Numbered from the stretch's first letter, positions 50,014-58,748 are shown. The stretch: DNA of 64,000 nucleotides from Bacillus sp. AFS015802 (GCF_002561455.1 NZ_NTUP01000066.1:170802-234801), one strand, 5' to 3'. Notes: a model not told the origin generated them from the sequence alone. Program-made: numbers and translations.

Positions 50014-51297
50014 ATGTTGGAACATAACAATCATAATGAAGAATTGAATCATACAGAAATAAATGATACAGAGGTCAATCAGAATGAAGTTACGAAAGAG
50101 GGTATGCAAAGAAGCCCCAAACCGAAAAAGACATTTAAAGGACGTGGATTCCTGAACACGGTCGGTGCCGGAATCATCGGTTCGGTCCTGACGCTGACCG
50201 TATTGCCTCAAACGGATTACTATCAGAACCTGGCCCAGAACAGTATCCAACAATCAGCCAATCAAGGACAGACAGACACGGCAGCGGATTCAGGGATCAC
50301 GCCAACGTCCGTATCCACTGCGGGCAGTGGGGATGTAGCCAGTATTGTGGAGGATGCCTCAGAGTCCATCGTTGGAATCGTCAACTATCAGCAGCAGAGC
50401 AACATGGGATCATCACAGGCGGCTCCGGCCGGTACAGGTTCGGGCGTTCTTTTTAAAAAAGAAGGGGACAGTGCGTTCATCATCACCAATAACCATGTGA
50501 TCGAGGGGGCTTCGAAAATTGAAGTATCACTCTATGACGGTGAAAAGACCGAGGGTGAACTGATCGGTGCCGATCCACTGACGGACCTTGCCGTCGTGAA
50601 AATTGACGGGAAATATGCAGACAACCTGTTGGAAGTCGGGGACTCAAGTGCCCTGCGTGCAGGTGAACAGGTGATCGCGATCGGGAACCCCCTTGGACTG
50701 GACTTATCAAGAACCGTGACACAAGGAATCGTCAGTGCCGTCGACCGTACGATTCCCGTTCAAACGTCAGAAGGAGAGTCTGAACTCAACGTCATCCAAA
50801 CCGACGCAGCGATCAACCCTGGTAACAGCGGAGGGGCTCTCCTGAACTCCAAGGGTGAATTGATCGGGATCAACAGCGCGAAGATCTCGAACTCCGGTGT
50901 GGAAGGACTTGGATTTGCGATTCCAAGCAAGGACTTCATGCCGATCGTCAGCGAAATCATCAAAACAGGAAAAGTGGAGCGGCCGTATATCGGAATCGGA
51001 ATGAAGAACCTTGCTGATATTCCACGCTCGTACCTGCCGAATCTCCCGGAATCAGTTGAGTCCGGAGTGGTCATTGCCAATATCGACCCGACATCCGCAG
51101 CCGCTGATGCCGGTATCAAAGAAGGCGATGCGATCACCGCGATGAACGGCAAATCAGTCGAGAATGTCGCCGACTTAAGAAGACAGCTGTACGGTGATTT
51201 GAAAGTCGGGGATAAAATCGACTTAACCATCTACCGTGACGGGAAAAAAATGACGGTGAGCCTGACACTTACCAGTAATGCGATGATGAATGGATAA
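50014..51297 (+). CDS. HtrA-like S1C serine protease
   Basis: 427 residues. A polar, Asn/Glu-rich cytosolic tail (1-45), one anchor helix (about 48-66), trypsin domain with H161 (TNNHVIEG), D191 (TDLAVVKI) and S272 (NPGNSGGAL), and a C-terminal PDZ domain (VVIANIDPTSAAADAGIKEGDAITAMNGK). This longer form matches Bacillus HtrA/HtrB/YyxA. AGAGGAGGAAATAAC precedes the ATG. Followed by a set of TGTACCTGGTACA repeats and the PrsA-like gene. Confidence 0.93.
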   Translation: MLEHNNHNEELNHTEINDTEVNQNEVTKEGMQRSPKPKKTFKGRGFLNTVGAGIIGSVLTLTVLPQTDYYQNLAQNSIQQSANQGQTDTAADSGITPTSVSTAGSGDVASIVEDASESIVGIVNYQQQSNMGSSQAAPAGTGSGVLFKKEGDSAFIITNNHVIEGASKIEVSLYDGEKTEGELIGADPLTDLAVVKIDGKYADNLLEVGDSSALRAGEQVIAIGNPLGLDLSRTVTQGIVSAVDRTIPVQTSEGESELNVIQTDAAINPGNSGGALLNSKGELIGINSAKISNSGVEGLGFAIPSKDFMPIVSEIIKTGKVERPYIGIGMKNLADIPRSYLPNLPESVESGVVIANIDPTSAAADAGIKEGDAITAMNGKSVENVADLRRQLYGDLKVGDKIDLTIYRDGKKMTVSLTLTSNAMMNG

Positions 51298-51310
51298 GGT
51301 GTGATGTGTG

Positions 51311-51401
51311 TGTACCTGGTACAAACCGGGTGAGTTGTACCAGGCACAATTAGAGCAGGATGTACCAGGTACAAACCATCCCCAAATGTACCTGGTACCA
51401 A
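51311..51401. repeat. TGTACCTGGTACA repeat cluster
   Basis: TGTACCTGGTACA (51311), TGTACCAGGCACA (51336), TGTACCAGGTACA (51361) and TGTACCTGGTACCA (51388). Each is itself near-palindromic and the copies lie about 25 bases apart, filling the gap before the PrsA-like gene. Confidence 0.8.
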
Positions 51402-51443
51402 AACACCTGCCAATAAATTGAACAGAAAAAGGAGTACGAATAA

Positions 51444-52331
51444 GTGAGTAAAAACAAACGATCGATCACATTATGGAGCATCATCGGAGGCATTGTCCTT
51501 CTCGGTTCACTGCTTGCCGTGTTTGGTTTTTCTAAAGAGGAAGTCGTGGCGAAGGTAGGGAGCGAGTCGATCAGTAAAGAGGATTTGTATACGACCCTTG
51601 TGGATCAGTACGGGGATGGCGCCCTGGATACATTGATCGCCGAAAAGATTGTGAAGCTTGAGAGTGAGAAGAAAGATCTCACGGTGAAGGATAGTGAGAT
51701 TGATGAAGAGCTGAAGAACATCAAAGGACAGTATGACAGCGATGAGGCATTCAAGGAGGCGCTGGCTTCAAGCGGGACGAGTCTTGAGAGTGTCAAAGAG
51801 AATATCAGGACGTTCCTGCTGACGGAAAAATTGTTGAAGGACAGGGTTACGATTACGGATGATCAGATAAAGGAATACTTTGAAGCGAATAAGGATACGT
51901 TTGCTCAGGCAGAACAGGTAGAGGCGAGCCATATTTTAGTGAAAGATGAAAAAACGGCAAATGAAGTGAAGGCGAAGCTTGATGACGGAGGAGATTTTGC
52001 CGAGCTTGCCAAGAAATATTCCACTGATACCTCGAATGCCGAGTCAGGCGGGGAGCTTGGTTATTTCGGCAAAGGGGAAATGGTGCAGGCGTTTGATGAC
52101 AAGACATTCTCCATGAAAAAAGGGGAAATCAGTGAGCCGGTCAAAACGGAATTCGGCTACCATATCATCAAGGTAACGGGCAAAAAAGAAGCGAAGGAAG
52201 CGGTTCTTGCCGATCATAAAGATGAAATCAAAGACATCCTCTTTGATCAAGCCCTCCAAACGGAGTATGGAACGTGGCTCCAGGAAAAGAAAGAGGATTA
52301 TAAGATTGAAAATCTGTTGAAAGATTCATAA
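51444..52331 (+). CDS. PrsA-like parvulin foldase, membrane-anchored
   Basis: 295 residues: N-terminal helix (about 9-28) without a lipobox cysteine, SurA-N-like helical region, and a parvulin PPIase domain at about 148-240 (VEASHILVKDEKTANEVKAKL ... ESGGELGYFGKGEMVQAF ... GYHIIKV). It folds secreted proteins outside the membrane. The missing cysteine separates it from lipid-anchored PrsA; YacD-like proteins share this. GTG start after AAGGAGTACGAATAA. Confidence 0.9.
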   Translation: MSKNKRSITLWSIIGGIVLLGSLLAVFGFSKEEVVAKVGSESISKEDLYTTLVDQYGDGALDTLIAEKIVKLESEKKDLTVKDSEIDEELKNIKGQYDSDEAFKEALASSGTSLESVKENIRTFLLTEKLLKDRVTITDDQIKEYFEANKDTFAQAEQVEASHILVKDEKTANEVKAKLDDGGDFAELAKKYSTDTSNAESGGELGYFGKGEMVQAFDDKTFSMKKGEISEPVKTEFGYHIIKVTGKKEAKEAVLADHKDEIKDILFDQALQTEYGTWLQEKKEDYKIENLLKDS

Positions 52332-52415
52332 ACCGGCCATGGTTTGTTCATGATTTCGTCATATTTTCCGGAAATACTGTAAGTGCAGCTGCAACCTATA
52401 AAAGGAGGAAATCAA

Positions 52416-53255
52416 ATGAAGAGCAAGAGAACATTTGCGTTGGCCGGTGTATTGGCGATTGGGATCGCGGGGGCCATTCCGGCTTTTGCCGCGGAAGAAG
52501 AGGGCCAGACGGTTGTCAGTGAAAAGGTGGGACAGGTATTCGGCAAGCATCAAGGCGGTCACGGGAAGTTCCACCTGAATGAAGAGCAGTTGAAGGAAAA
52601 AGCCGGGGAACTTGGGATCGACAGCACAGGTAAGGATGCCGGGGAACTCGCCAAGGCGATCATGGATGCCGAACTTGAAAAAAGAGCGGAAGCATTGGGA
52701 ATCGACACCGAAGGAAAAGATCATCGTGCCGTCATGGATGAAATCCGGCAAGTGGAGCTGAACAACAAAGCGAAGGAACTGGGGATCTCCGCGGAAGGAA
52801 AAGATCAGGTGGAATTGGCTCAAGAAGTGAGGGAAGCCCTGGTGAAACAAAAAGCCAAAGAACTGGGAGTGGAAACCGACGGCAAGGACCTCGAAGCACT
52901 TGCCGATGAAGTAAGAGAAGCCGCTCTCATGAAACAGGCAAAGGATCTTGGCATCAAGACAGATGGAAAAGATCGTCATGTGTTGAAGCAGGAGGTATTT
53001 GAAGCTTCCGTACTGAAAGCGGCGAAAGAATTAGGTCTTGAAACGGAAGGCAAAACCTCCAGGGAACTGATGAAGGAAATCATGACCGAGCATGGGGTTG
53101 AAGCAAAGAAACTGGATTTCTTCCCTTTCAATAAGGAAGAAGGCTTCTTTTTCCGAAAGGGAGGTAAGGGGCATCACGGACCGGGACATGGAAAAGGGTA
53201 CGATGCTGACCGAAGTGATGAAACAACAGCAGGATCTGAAAGTGTAGCGTTATAA
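52416..53255 (+). CDS. secreted protein of six 28-residue helical repeats
   Basis: 279 residues: signal peptide 1-26 (AIPAFAA cleavage), a short linker, then six tandem 28-residue repeats from residue 63 to 230. Each begins A-x-x-LGI-x-T-x-GKD and continues L-x-x-E-(V/I)-x-x-A. The C-terminal tail (231-279) is rich in Phe, then Gly/His/Lys (RKGGKGHHGPGHGKG), possibly metal-binding. AAAGGAGGAAATCAA precedes the ATG. It sits between a foldase gene and a two-component system; the repeat family is unnamed to me. Extracellular or wall-associated; function unknown. Confidence 0.85.
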   Translation: MKSKRTFALAGVLAIGIAGAIPAFAAEEEGQTVVSEKVGQVFGKHQGGHGKFHLNEEQLKEKAGELGIDSTGKDAGELAKAIMDAELEKRAEALGIDTEGKDHRAVMDEIRQVELNNKAKELGISAEGKDQVELAQEVREALVKQKAKELGVETDGKDLEALADEVREAALMKQAKDLGIKTDGKDRHVLKQEVFEASVLKAAKELGLETEGKTSRELMKEIMTEHGVEAKKLDFFPFNKEEGFFFRKGGKGHHGPGHGKGYDADRSDETTAGSESVAL

Positions 53256-53261
53256 GTCAGG

Positions 53262-53291
53262 GAATCCCCGCCAAGTGAGCGGGGGTTTTTC
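53262..53291 (+). terminator. rho-independent terminator
   Basis: AATCCCCGC-CAAGTGA-GCGGGGGTTTTT, 6 bases after the repeat-protein stop. Confidence 0.88.
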
Positions 53292-53349
53292 CATTGGGAG
53301 TAAATACATAGAACGGATCGGGGAAAACGACTATACTTTATGTAGAGAG

Positions 53350-53405
53350 GGAGCCATGGGGGACAGGTCCCAGGCCGGGCCACGGTACCTGTCCCCATGG
53401 CTCAG
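53350..53405. repeat. GGGAC-type dispersed palindrome
   Basis: GGGAGCCATGGGGGACAGGT and ACCTGTCCCCATGGCTCAG outer arms with CCAGGCCGGGCCACGG between; full-length member, ending 5 bases before the response-regulator ribosome site. Confidence 0.85.
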
Positions 53406-53420
53406 AAGGGAGCGATGTTC

Positions 53421-54122
53421 ATGAACGTGCTGGTGGTGGAAGATAATCAAAGCGTCACAAGCATGCTTGAGATGTTTTTTACGAAAGAAGATATTCAGGG
53501 GGAGTTTGTCCACGACGGGGCTGAAGGGTACCGTCGTTACAGGGAAGGGGAGTGGGATCTCGTCATCCTGGACTGGATGCTGCCGGGGATGGACGGCGTG
53601 ACGATTTGCCGGAAAATCAGGGAGGAAGGGTCACAGGTTCCGATCATCATGCTGACGGCGAAGGATAGTGAGTCGGATCAGGTGCTCGGTCTTGAGCTCG
53701 GGGCCGACGATTATGTGACCAAGCCTTTCTCGCCCCTTGCCCTGATGGCAAGGATCCGGGCCGTCACCCGACGGTATCAAGGGGAGAAAAACAGTACGGG
53801 AACGCAGGATGTGGCTACGTCTGACATCAGGATCAGTAAGGAAACACGTGAAGTGTTCCTGAATGGGGTCCCCTTAACGAACCTGACCCCAAAGGAATTT
53901 GAACTGCTTCATTTTCTTTCCCGGCATCCGCGGCAGGTGTTCTCGAGGGAACAGCTTCTTGAACGGGTATGGGGATATGATTTCTATGGGGACGAGCGGA
54001 CAGTGGATGTCCATATCAAACGTTTGAGAAATAAAATCGGCAGCAAGGATAAGCCCTATCTGCATACGGTGTGGGGAGTAGGGTATAAATTCGATGAGAC
54101 GGCGGTCGGGGATGAAGTTTAG
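53421..54122 (+). CDS. OmpR-family response regulator
   Basis: 233 residues: receiver domain with phospho-acceptor D51 (LVILDWMLPGMDG), late K (VTKPFSP), and a winged-helix DNA-binding domain from about 130 (LTPKEFELLHFLSRHPRQVFSREQLLERVWG). ATG 53421 is best spaced from AAGGGAG; 53415 is an alternative. Its end overlaps the histidine kinase start by 11 bases. Targets are unknown; the neighbouring secreted repeat protein and proteases are candidates. Confidence 0.92.
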   Translation: MNVLVVEDNQSVTSMLEMFFTKEDIQGEFVHDGAEGYRRYREGEWDLVILDWMLPGMDGVTICRKIREEGSQVPIIMLTAKDSESDQVLGLELGADDYVTKPFSPLALMARIRAVTRRYQGEKNSTGTQDVATSDIRISKETREVFLNGVPLTNLTPKEFELLHFLSRHPRQVFSREQLLERVWGYDFYGDERTVDVHIKRLRNKIGSKDKPYLHTVWGVGYKFDETAVGDEV

Positions 54123-55515
54123 GTATCTCTATCAGTTGCTGCTCAGTCATACGAGCGTCCTCCTCATCGCGTTCACGATCCTCGGCCTCCTGTTTTCCCA
54201 CTATGTCGAAAATCTTGTGTATGAAAATAAAGTCACGGAACTGAGTACGTACGGAGAGAAGATTTTATCCGACCTTGAACGGCCAAGCCCGAGAAGGCCT
54301 CTGTATCTCGACGAATACAGCAACCTGCTTCATGCGAGGAACATCGACGTGATCACATTCAACCGCCAGGGAGAGGTATCTTTTTCAAGCGGTGGGGTGT
54401 ACCCTCGGATCGAGCTTTCCAAGGAAGAGTGGCAAAAGATCGAAAGCGGTGAAACCGTTCCGTTAAAAAAAGATTTCGGCCGCTTTGACCAGGCGGTATC
54501 CCTTGTCATCATGCCACGGGTCGTCAATGATCAGTTGACGGGCGGACTGATCCTGATTTCACCGATCAGCGGTTCGAGGGAGGTGCTGAGTGAGATCAAT
54601 CACTACCTTCTGTCGATTGCACTTCTGGTACTCGCGATTTCGATCTTGGTCAGCCTGTTCCTGTCGAAGCTTCATGTCAAACGGATTCAGCGGATAAGGG
54701 AGGCCACTTCACGGGTGTCATCAGGTCATTACGATGTGTCGGTCCCAAGCTCCAACTTTGATGAAATCGGGGATCTGGCCGAAGACTTTAATGAAATGGT
54801 CACGAAACTTCAGGCATCGAAAGAAGAAATCGACGCCCTGGAAAATCGGAGAAGGCAGTTCATGGCGGATGTGTCCCATGAACTGAGAACCCCGCTCACG
54901 ACGATCCGCGGCGTCATCGAGGGCATCCGGAACGATATGATCCCCGAAGAACAGAAGGAGAAGAGCTTTGGTCTCGTCAGCGAGGAGACGAAGAGGCTCA
55001 TCCGTCTCGTGAACGAGAATCTGGATTATGAAAAAATCCGTTCCAATCAGGTGGTCCTGTCGAAAGTGACCCTGCCGTTACTTGATGTCTTCGAAGTCAT
55101 CAAGGAGCAGCTTGATTTCCAGGCGGAAGAGAAAGGGAATGACATCAGAATCCTGGCAGACTCAGAAGCCATGATACATGCTGACTACGACCGGCTCATC
55201 CAGATTCTGATCAACATCACAAAAAATAGCATCCAATTTACCTCAGGTGGAACGATTACCCTAAGCGGCTCCTCCGATGAGAAAGAAACCGTCATCCAAA
55301 TCCAGGACACGGGAATCGGCATAGATCCCGATGAAATCAAGTCGATCTGGCGCCGATTCTACAAAGCGGACCTGTCCCGGACAAACAATCCATACGGTGA
55401 ATTCGGCATCGGCCTCTCCATCGTGAAGCAGTTGGTGCTCATGCACGAGGGGACGATTGATGTGTTCAGTGAAAAGGGTGAGGGGACGACGTTTGTGATC
55501 CGCCTGCCGTTGTAG
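54112..55515 (+). CDS. sensor histidine kinase
   Basis: 467 residues: two membrane helices (about 9-30 and 165-185) bracketing an extracytoplasmic sensor of about 130 residues, HAMP domain, DHp with DVSHELRTPLTTIRG (phospho-accepting H256) and HATPase ending in GIGLSIVKQLV-x-GTTFVIRLPL. ATG 54112 lies within the response-regulator gene; the 54094 ATG would give six extra residues. Cognate kinase of the upstream regulator; the signal is external. Confidence 0.92.
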   Translation: MKFRYLYQLLLSHTSVLLIAFTILGLLFSHYVENLVYENKVTELSTYGEKILSDLERPSPRRPLYLDEYSNLLHARNIDVITFNRQGEVSFSSGGVYPRIELSKEEWQKIESGETVPLKKDFGRFDQAVSLVIMPRVVNDQLTGGLILISPISGSREVLSEINHYLLSIALLVLAISILVSLFLSKLHVKRIQRIREATSRVSSGHYDVSVPSSNFDEIGDLAEDFNEMVTKLQASKEEIDALENRRRQFMADVSHELRTPLTTIRGVIEGIRNDMIPEEQKEKSFGLVSEETKRLIRLVNENLDYEKIRSNQVVLSKVTLPLLDVFEVIKEQLDFQAEEKGNDIRILADSEAMIHADYDRLIQILINITKNSIQFTSGGTITLSGSSDEKETVIQIQDTGIGIDPDEIKSIWRRFYKADLSRTNNPYGEFGIGLSIVKQLVLMHEGTIDVFSEKGEGTTFVIRLPL

Positions 55516-55517
55516 GG

Positions 55518-55584
55518 GAGCACGGGGACAGGCACCATGGCCCACCCTTAGAAAGGAGCCATGGTACCCGTCCCTCTGGCTCAA
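55518..55584. repeat. GGGAC-type dispersed palindrome
   Basis: GAGCACGGGGACAGGCACCA, then GAGCCATGGTACCCGTCCC-TCTGGCTCA; 3 bases after the kinase stop. Confidence 0.75.
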
Positions 55585-55659
55585 TCCCTCCGTTTCCGTT
55601 ATAATGAAAGAAAAGTGATTTTTGTAAATTTTATAAAAATAATGGAAAGTAGGGAAGCA

Positions 55660-56982
55660 ATGCCGATGAGTCATCTTGATTTGTTGACCGGTTTACTTCT
55701 TAATCTTCTTGTCATTTTGATAGTCATTCTACTGATAAGTTTTCAATATCTTTCCCGAAATAAAGTACATAAGCTTCATATTCAGCCCCTGTCGATCTTT
55801 TTAGCGTGTTCCCTTCTACTGGTATTCAGTCTCGGTATGTCCGTTCGTTTGGAAGATGGGTTTTTATATGATTTACGGTTCATTCCCTTTTTACTTGGAG
55901 GCATCTACGGCGGGAACCGGGTCCTGCCCTGGCTTGCTGTCACGATGATTGCGATCCGTGTCCCGATGATGGGTCCCGGTTTATGGGTCACGGTGGTCAT
56001 GGCGGTTCTATTCGCGATTGTCATCATGTATATGCGTCAGCGATTGGAGAATAAAGCATGGAAAACGAAGGTGTATTGGTATACACTCCTGGCGTTTGTT
56101 TACTCGATCCTGTCACTGTGGGTTCCTTCCTTGATCTTTCACTTCCATTATACGAACTCATTCCTGGTTTATTCGGCGGTCCTGAGCGGTTCGACATTCT
56201 TCGTCTTTTACCTGTGTGAAATGATCCGGACCATATACATACTTCAATTGGAAGCAATCAAATATGAGAAGATGCAGGTGGTGAGTCACCTGGCAGCGAG
56301 CATGAGTCATGAAGTGCGGAATCCCCTCACAACGGTGAAGGGGTTCCTGCAGCTCATTCAGGAGGACCCGGCAAACGTCAGCACCAACAGTGAACTGTCG
56401 AAGGTGGCTGTCAGTGAAATCGACCGGGCCACTGAGGTAATCAACCAATACTTGAACTTTGCGAGGCCCCACCCTGAGCTCGAGGAGGAAGTGGGAATCC
56501 GGGATGAGATCAACCGATCAACGGACATCATCATGCCCCTGGCGGTCAAAAAAGGCATCATCCTGAAGGCGAACATCCTGCACCATCATTCAATCATGGG
56601 TGATCCGAACAAGCTCCAGCAGGTTCTCATCAACATCATGAAAAACGGGCTGGAGGCAATGGAATCGGGGGGGACCCTGCGCATATTCAGTTATTTGGAA
56701 AATAGGAACGTGTTCATCGTCATCAACGATACCGGAATCGGGATGACCAAAGAGCAGCTCATGCGTCTCGGGGAACCCTACTTTTCCATGAAAGGCAAAA
56801 ACGGCACGGGCCTTGGCATGATGACCGCCTTTCAACTCACAGAAGGGATGAAAGGAACGATCAAAGTCCTAAGCAAACCGGGCAAAGGAACCTCCGTCAT
56901 CCTCTCCTTCCCGATCTATGAAGGAGAAGAAAGCGTCAGAAGCATGACCCCGTCATCACAGGTCCGTCCCTCACTGCGTTAA
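55660..56982 (+). CDS. KinB-like sensor histidine kinase (5TMR-LYT type)
   Basis: 440 residues: six hydrophobic helices in residues 1-195 (5TMR-LYT sensor, including FLLGGIYGGNRV), H-box SMSHEVRNPLTTVKGF (H217), N box LINIMKNGLEAM, DTGIGM and GTGLGM. Same architecture as the kinase at 24758-25999 and no adjacent regulator, so a phosphorelay kinase feeding sporulation is likely. ATG 55660 follows AGGGAAGC. Its last 12 codons run into a GGGAC palindrome shared with the convergent acyltransferase gene. Confidence 0.86.
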   Translation: MPMSHLDLLTGLLLNLLVILIVILLISFQYLSRNKVHKLHIQPLSIFLACSLLLVFSLGMSVRLEDGFLYDLRFIPFLLGGIYGGNRVLPWLAVTMIAIRVPMMGPGLWVTVVMAVLFAIVIMYMRQRLENKAWKTKVYWYTLLAFVYSILSLWVPSLIFHFHYTNSFLVYSAVLSGSTFFVFYLCEMIRTIYILQLEAIKYEKMQVVSHLAASMSHEVRNPLTTVKGFLQLIQEDPANVSTNSELSKVAVSEIDRATEVINQYLNFARPHPELEEEVGIRDEINRSTDIIMPLAVKKGIILKANILHHHSIMGDPNKLQQVLINIMKNGLEAMESGGTLRIFSYLENRNVFIVINDTGIGMTKEQLMRLGEPYFSMKGKNGTGLGMMTAFQLTEGMKGTIKVLSKPGKGTSVILSFPIYEGEESVRSMTPSSQVRPSLR

Positions 56983-57008
56983 TGCTTTACCAGTGAGAGG
57001 GACGGACC
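56961..57008. repeat. GGGAC-type palindrome forming two gene ends
   Basis: GGTCCGTCCCTCACT (56961-56975) and AGTGAGAGGGACGGACC (56992-57008). It encodes the last residues VRPSLR of the plus-strand kinase and RSVPL of the minus-strand acyltransferase, whose coding ends overlap by 12 bases. Confidence 0.85.
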
Positions 57009-58110
57009 TTTTCTTTGCTTTGATGCCGAACAGGACCCGCAGGAAAGGGGTGGGGCGGATCAGCACATGATAGGTGAGGGCGATGATCAGGAACGACATG
57101 CTCACAAGCAGTACCACTTTTAAAGGTATGGGCCAGCTGAGGTCTTTCATCAGGAACCCGATCCATACAATGACCGGCTGGTGCAGGATGTAAAACGGCA
57201 GGGAAGCCTCACTGCAATATCTCAGCATCTTGTTGGAGAAGGACAGATGCCGGTTGGCCAACGCGTAAAAGGACAGAATCAGATTGAAGCTCGCCGTCAC
57301 CATCAGGCATGTAAACAGAAAGGAACCCGGGGACCCATGTGGCGGGAGACCCTTCATGAACCAGGTGGTATAGACGATGGAGGATAACACCCCCGCGGTG
57401 AGATGGAGCCTGAAATTCTTATGCAGCAGTTCATGCAGTGAACCACTGCTGAAAATATAATAACCGGCAAGGAAGAATAGAAGATACACCACGAGATCCC
57501 AGCCTCCAAGATGAACGGTTTCGATATAGACCGAAACAAGAATGATGACGGCCTGTAGGATCAGCAAGTGGATCATGGTGACCTTCCTGCACGCCCCGGT
57601 CTTCCCAAATACATAAGAGGTCAAAAGGGAAAATAGGAGGAGGGCAAGCAAATACCATAGATGCAATCCGAAGAAAGCAAAGTTCCCACTCCCTCCGATT
57701 TCCAGATACACTCCCTCGAAGGCATGGGGGATGAAGTCGAGGAAGGAGCCCTTGAATTGATGATTGTACACGCGTTCCAGAAAGACCTGGGGCGGAGACA
57801 AGATGAACACACCAAATAAAAGGGGAATGCCAAGACGGATGAACCGTTCTTTCAGATATATTCCCATTTGTCTCTTTTGTAACGAATAGTACGAGCTGAT
57901 TCCGGAAACGACAAAAAAGACAGGCATGATCCATGTCCCCACCATAAGGGAGAAAGCCAGAATGACCGTTGAATTCAACTCGTTGTTCTTCACATGCCAG
58001 TCGAAGGGATTGAAAAACATAGAGCAGTGATATAAAAAAACACATAACGTGGCGATCACTTTCATCCAATCCAAATCGTATCTTCGCAGATTTTCCTGCT
58101 TATCCATCAT
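56971..58110 (-). CDS. acyltransferase 3 family membrane protein
   Basis: 379 residues with about ten helices. The start DLDWMKVIATLCVFLYHCSM carries the family histidine, and MPVFFVVSGISSYYSL follows. Such enzymes acylate surface polysaccharides, peptidoglycan or lipids. ATG at 58110 has AGAGGAGAGATC upstream; the frame up to 58215 is not preceded by a ribosome site. The C-terminal residues KKRSVPLTGKALTQ are partly encoded by a dispersed palindrome. Substrate unknown. Confidence 0.88.
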   Translation of the reverse strand: MMDKQENLRRYDLDWMKVIATLCVFLYHCSMFFNPFDWHVKNNELNSTVILAFSLMVGTWIMPVFFVVSGISSYYSLQKRQMGIYLKERFIRLGIPLLFGVFILSPPQVFLERVYNHQFKGSFLDFIPHAFEGVYLEIGGSGNFAFFGLHLWYLLALLLFSLLTSYVFGKTGACRKVTMIHLLILQAVIILVSVYIETVHLGGWDLVVYLLFFLAGYYIFSSGSLHELLHKNFRLHLTAGVLSSIVYTTWFMKGLPPHGSPGSFLFTCLMVTASFNLILSFYALANRHLSFSNKMLRYCSEASLPFYILHQPVIVWIGFLMKDLSWPIPLKVVLLVSMSFLIIALTYHVLIRPTPFLRVLFGIKAKKRSVPLTGKALTQ

Positions 58111-58296
58111 GATCTCTCCTCTTATATCCCCTTTATCGGGGACCCGTTTTGCTACTACATGGTATTCGGCGCCACGGTTCATATTTCCTTCTGATGTGAT
58201 AAGCCGATCCGACAATGATTGGAAATGGCAGGAAGTTATCCCGGACGACCATTCCTGCGTAACGAAGATTCAAACCCTCTTTCCCACGGTCTGTCC

Positions 58297-58334
58297 CAAA
58301 AAAAAATAAACATTCCAATCGGGAAGGAATGTCC
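58297..58334 (-). terminator. terminator of the gerP-like operon
   Basis: Read on the minus strand, GACATTCC-TTCCCGATT-GGAATGTTT is followed by ATTTTTTTTT, just past the GerPC-like stop. Confidence 0.8.
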
Positions 58335-58748
58335 TTATTGCGGTTTTCTGGATGTGACGTTGACGGTTGGGGAATGGTTTGTTGAAGGGGATTTCGATTG
58401 CTGGGGAAGGGATAGGTCTTTTTCGATTGTTTGATTAGCCGCCAATTTGTCATAGGTGGTTCCGATGTATAATTGTCCTTTTAGATCTTTGATGCCGAGG
58501 TTGCCGAAGTTATTGCTCAGATCGGCATGTTCAATGTTGACGTTTTCGATGGATAAATGCTCAATCACAATTTTGGATGGTTCCTGCCGGTTGGAAAGGT
58601 TGGTTGTCACTTCTGACACCAAGCCGTTTTTTAGCGTGCGTATTTCATTTTCGAGCGTCTGGATTTTAAGATTCATCTCATGATGCTCTTCTTCAACGCG
58701 TTTTTTGATAAACGAAGTCAGTTTCTTTTGAAAGAAAGTATACAGCAT
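58335..58748 (-). CDS. GerPC-like spore germination protein
   Basis: 137 residues: basic N-terminus, coiled coil (about 20-45, MNLKIQTLENEIRTLKN), then a conserved stretch KIVIEHLSIENVNIEHADLS and GNLGIKDLKGQLYIG resembling the C-terminal half of GerPC, followed by a Ser/Thr-rich tail. GerP proteins sit in the spore coat and help nutrients reach the receptors. Last gene of a four-gene operon, 26 bases after the Hsp20 gene. Resemblance to GerPC is by pattern, moderate certainty. Confidence 0.72.
   Translation of the reverse strand: MLYTFFQKKLTSFIKKRVEEEHHEMNLKIQTLENEIRTLKNGLVSEVTTNLSNRQEPSKIVIEHLSIENVNIEHADLSNNFGNLGIKDLKGQLYIGTTYDKLAANQTIEKDLSLPQQSKSPSTNHSPTVNVTSRKPQ

Noticed and set aside
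51311-51401. Possible CRISPR array because of regularly spaced near-identical 13-mers
   Set aside because: Units are self-palindromic, invert relative to each other, are only 13 bases long and no cas genes are near.
58219-58434. Plus-strand frame with a CPYCG motif over the GerPC-like 3' end
   Set aside because: Mostly antisense to a credible gene and its terminator, no ribosome site; the Cys motif looks accidental.
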